Positions 37,998 to 64,000 of a stretch of 64,000 nucleotides of DNA are shown in pieces; the first letter of the stretch is position 1; every line of letters begins with the position of its first letter. The notes below the pieces were generated by a model. The model made no database searches. It worked only from the letters and a program-made list of their open reading frames with translations, and had not been told where the DNA came from. The position numbers were made by a program, and so were the translations under genes. The DNA is from Portunus trituberculatus (taxonomy: Eukaryota; Arthropoda; Malacostraca; Decapoda; Portunidae): positions 6,151,184 through 6,215,183 of the forward strand of contig NC_059268.1 of the NCBI RefSeq assembly GCF_017591435.1. Direction: 5' to 3'.

Positions 37998-38276
37998 TAT
38001 TCACCATCTGTTGTGTCTTCCTTTGTCATGGTTGGAATCAGACCATCATCTGCAAAACATAATAAATAAATAAATAAATACATACATACATAAATACATA
38101 AATTAAAAAATACACTTATTATGAGAAATCAACTTGATATCCCTATTCATCCTCCTCCAGCTTTTCCATTATCTCATTAAATCACTGATTTGAGCAGGTT
38201 TGTTGCAGTGTATAGTCATTCATTGCCTCTCGTTATTTCCACCTTCTTATCACCGATGTGCACTGTATAATCTGTA

Positions 38277-38657
<381 letters not shown>

Positions 38658-38821
38658 GTGCAGATCGGTGATAAGGAGGTGGAAATAACGAGAGGCAATG
38701 AATGACGATACACTGCAACAAACCTGCTCAAATCAGTGATTTATGAGATAATGGAAAAGCTGGAGGATGAATAGGGATATCAAGTTAAATTCTCATAATA
38801 AGTGTATTTTTCATTTATGTG

Positions 38822-38889
38822 TTTATGTATTTATTTATTTTATTTTTTTATTTATTTACTTATTTATTTATTTATTTATTTATTTATTA
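38822..38889. repeat. (TTTA)n tract in the right inverted-repeat arm
   Basis: Imperfect TTTA units are matched by a shorter TAAA tract at 38060-38105 in the left arm. Confidence 0.9.
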
Positions 38890-39040
38890 TGTTTTGCAGA
38901 TGATGGTCTGATTCCAACCATGACAAAGGAAGAAACAATAGATGGCGAATAGATAGCAGAAGAATGACAAGAAGCTGATCTAAATATCAATAAAGAAAAG
39001 ATATTGATGTACTCTACAAGTAAAAGGAACATTTAAAAAC
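38888..39040 (+). pseudogene. Decayed reverse-transcriptase fragment next to the PTIP promoter
   Basis: The + strand reads CFADDGLIPTMTKEETIDGE, a stop, then shortly after ADLNINKEKILMYSTSKRN. This is the FADD active-site block and following strand of a LINE-type reverse transcriptase. Stops are present at 38950 and beyond. Its first 60 bp belong to the right arm of the inverted repeat; it ends about 25 bp before the GC-rich promoter patch. Confidence 0.65.
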
Positions 39041-39147
39041 TGGCGGGGATGGCGGCGCGGCTCAGCTTTGGCGCCACCTGGCGGTAGCGGAGGACGCGGG
39101 GCGCGGGGCGCGGGTGGAGAGGCAGCGATGTAAACAAGACACTGAGG
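39032..39147 (+). promoter_or_regulatory. Candidate core promoter and 5' leader of PTIP
   Basis: A TTTAAAAA box at 39032-39039 lies about 25-32 bp upstream of TCAGCTT, an arthropod-like initiator with its A at 39064. The following 80 bp are strongly G+C-rich, unlike the flanks. A GATGGCGGC motif at 39048 resembles a YY1-type site; its ATG opens a 12-codon ORF that ends in TAG at 39087 but would lie upstream of the proposed start site. A second ATG at 39128 is followed at once by TAA (39131-39133), giving a minimal start-stop uORF 14 nt before the PTIP ATG at 39148. The promoter is inferred from motif spacing only. Confidence 0.4.
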
Positions 39148-62720
<23,573 letters not shown>

Positions 62721-63096
62721 ATTTACAGAAGTGGATGAATATATTTTGTGTGAATGAGGAGTAGAGGAGGAAGTACTTTCAGTGCTTTTATGTTCTCGTA
62801 GAATGTGAAGGAGAGCATTGTCTATAGCTACACTTCACAAAGAGTGACATTCACTGAGACTTTTCATAATGCAAGTAAGGGACTGTTTGTATTATATTTC
62901 ATTTAATTTATTTATTGAAATCTGTCTTTATTGTTATGATTTTTACATCTTTTATTACTTTGAGTTTCTTAGTCTGAATTTTAATGAAGTGTTTAATTTA
63001 TTGTAAGAAAATCATGCATTCTTTTATGTGAGGATTGCTTATTGCCATTTATTGCTCGAGGTGAATTGGTAAATTGCCGTAGGGCTAGAAATTATC

Positions 63097-63358
63097 AGTA
63101 TTTCATGAATTTGTCATTCGTGATATTTCTTGTTATTATATTGCTTGAGATCAGTTCCTGCAAAACTTAATCAATTTTACAATATTTCATGAATTTGTCA
63201 TTCAAGATGTTTGTTAGAGTTCTATTACATTGCTTGAGATCAGTTCCTGCAAAAACTTAATCAATTTTACAATATTTCATGAATTTGTCATTCAAGATAT
63301 TTGTTAGAGTTCTATTACATTGCTTGAGATCAGTTCCTGCAAAACTTAATCAATTTTA
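63097..63358 (+). repeat. Three-copy tandem repeat, 84-90 bp unit
   Basis: Copies begin near 63097, 63181 and 63271. Each has TATTTCATGAATTTGTCATT, then TTGCTTGAGATCAGTTCCTG and AACTTAATCAATTTTA. Copies 2 and 3 are nearly identical with period 90; copy 1 is shorter and more diverged. It lies in the 3' flank or long 3' UTR of PTIP. Confidence 0.9.
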
Positions 63359-64000
63359 GAAAATGTCACAAAGTACATAAAAAGATTGTGTATATATATT
63401 TGTGACACTAAATAATTTTAGTAAAATATTTTCTGAGACTGTTATGGAATGTTAAGTAAATTCCTTGACCCATTAAATCCCAAGGATCTTTTCATTTAGT
63501 ATTATTTTGGTAGTTTTCATAAAGTCACATTCATGTGGTTAAAGGAAAATGCAGTGTAGCGAGAGGCCTTGGCATTTATCTTTCTTTAATAAGCTTGACG
63601 TAAGCTGTCTCAAAAGAGGACACTGGGACAGTATCATATCAACTGTGAAAATAAGGAGAAAAGTATTACTATATGATTTTATATTTCTTACACATGTATA
63701 TGGAATCATGAAAATATGCTGTTATTCTTTTTGAAAACAACCTTTTTACAGTTACAATGGAAACAAAATAAAAAATAAATTGTTATACCATGTGTATATC
63801 AAGAATAAAATTAGATACAAAGTAAAAATACTTGTGCAGATTGCTGCAATGCATCTAAGGTAATTAATTATCTTGTTATATAAGAACACTACAGCCTTCC
63901 TTGATAATATGTCAGCTTTTCTTTACCCATGATAATGTATCAGTTATCAGCTATTATTGTAACATGATCTAAAAAGTATCTTTTCTTTTCCAGATTAATA

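Overview
The window looks like nuclear DNA of an arthropod, most likely a decapod crustacean. This is inferred from five things: extreme microsatellite density (long CT/GA, GT/CA, TA, TTA, AGT/AGC and TATC tracts, many over 100 bp); degenerate TTAGG/CCTAA arthropod-type telomeric repeats; tRNA-derived SINEs ending in GT/CA tracts; many short inverted-repeat DNA transposons; and a widely spaced, intron-rich gene. No species can be named from the sequence alone.

Only one protein-coding gene can be supported: PTIP (PAXIP1), on the + strand from 39148 to 62434. I rebuilt it as 19 coding exons joined by GT-AG introns with consistent phase. The coding length is 5187 nt including the TAA, or 1728 residues. 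The product has two N-terminal BRCT domains, a charged helical segment, a long Pro/Thr/Ser- and Gln-rich centre with a 26-residue polyQ run, and four C-terminal BRCT domains. That is the known layout of PTIP, the scaffold of the MLL3/MLL4 (KMT2C/D) H3K4 methyltransferase complex that also binds phosphorylated 53BP1. A possible core promoter (39032-39070) sits in a short GC-rich patch directly downstream of a decayed reverse-transcriptase fragment.

Layout: 1-8.1 kb is low-complexity and purine/pyrimidine-skewed DNA with microsatellites, a telomere-like 71-bp repeat array (3054-3270) and a SINE. From 8.1 to 12.3 kb there are two hAT-like elements around a complex satellite block (9.34-10.88 kb). 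From 12.9 to 25.7 kb there are very long compound microsatellites, a piggyBac-like MITE pair and two tRNA-Val-like SINEs set between GT tracts. From 25.7 to 31.9 kb I recognise nothing. From 31.9 to 36.5 kb there are MITEs, GA tracts, a large trinucleotide block and a second copy of the first SINE. From 36.7 to 38.95 kb lie the RNase H end of a LINE and a large inverted repeat around a TATC/TA tract. The PTIP gene follows, and its introns carry a SINE, two well-bounded hAT-like MITEs with 8-bp target duplications, a pogo/Tigger-like element, two dead LINE fragments and more microsatellites. The remaining 1.5 kb is 3' UTR or 3' flank with AATAAA signals and an 84-90 bp tandem repeat.

I found no CRISPR array, prokaryotic operon, rRNA or free-standing tRNA gene, and no evidence for a new multi-gene system. 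The observations most worth following are the complete PTIP gene model and its possible in-frame alternative acceptor, the inverted repeat and RT fragment at its promoter, the precisely bounded intronic MITEs, and the satellite block at 9.3-10.9 kb.
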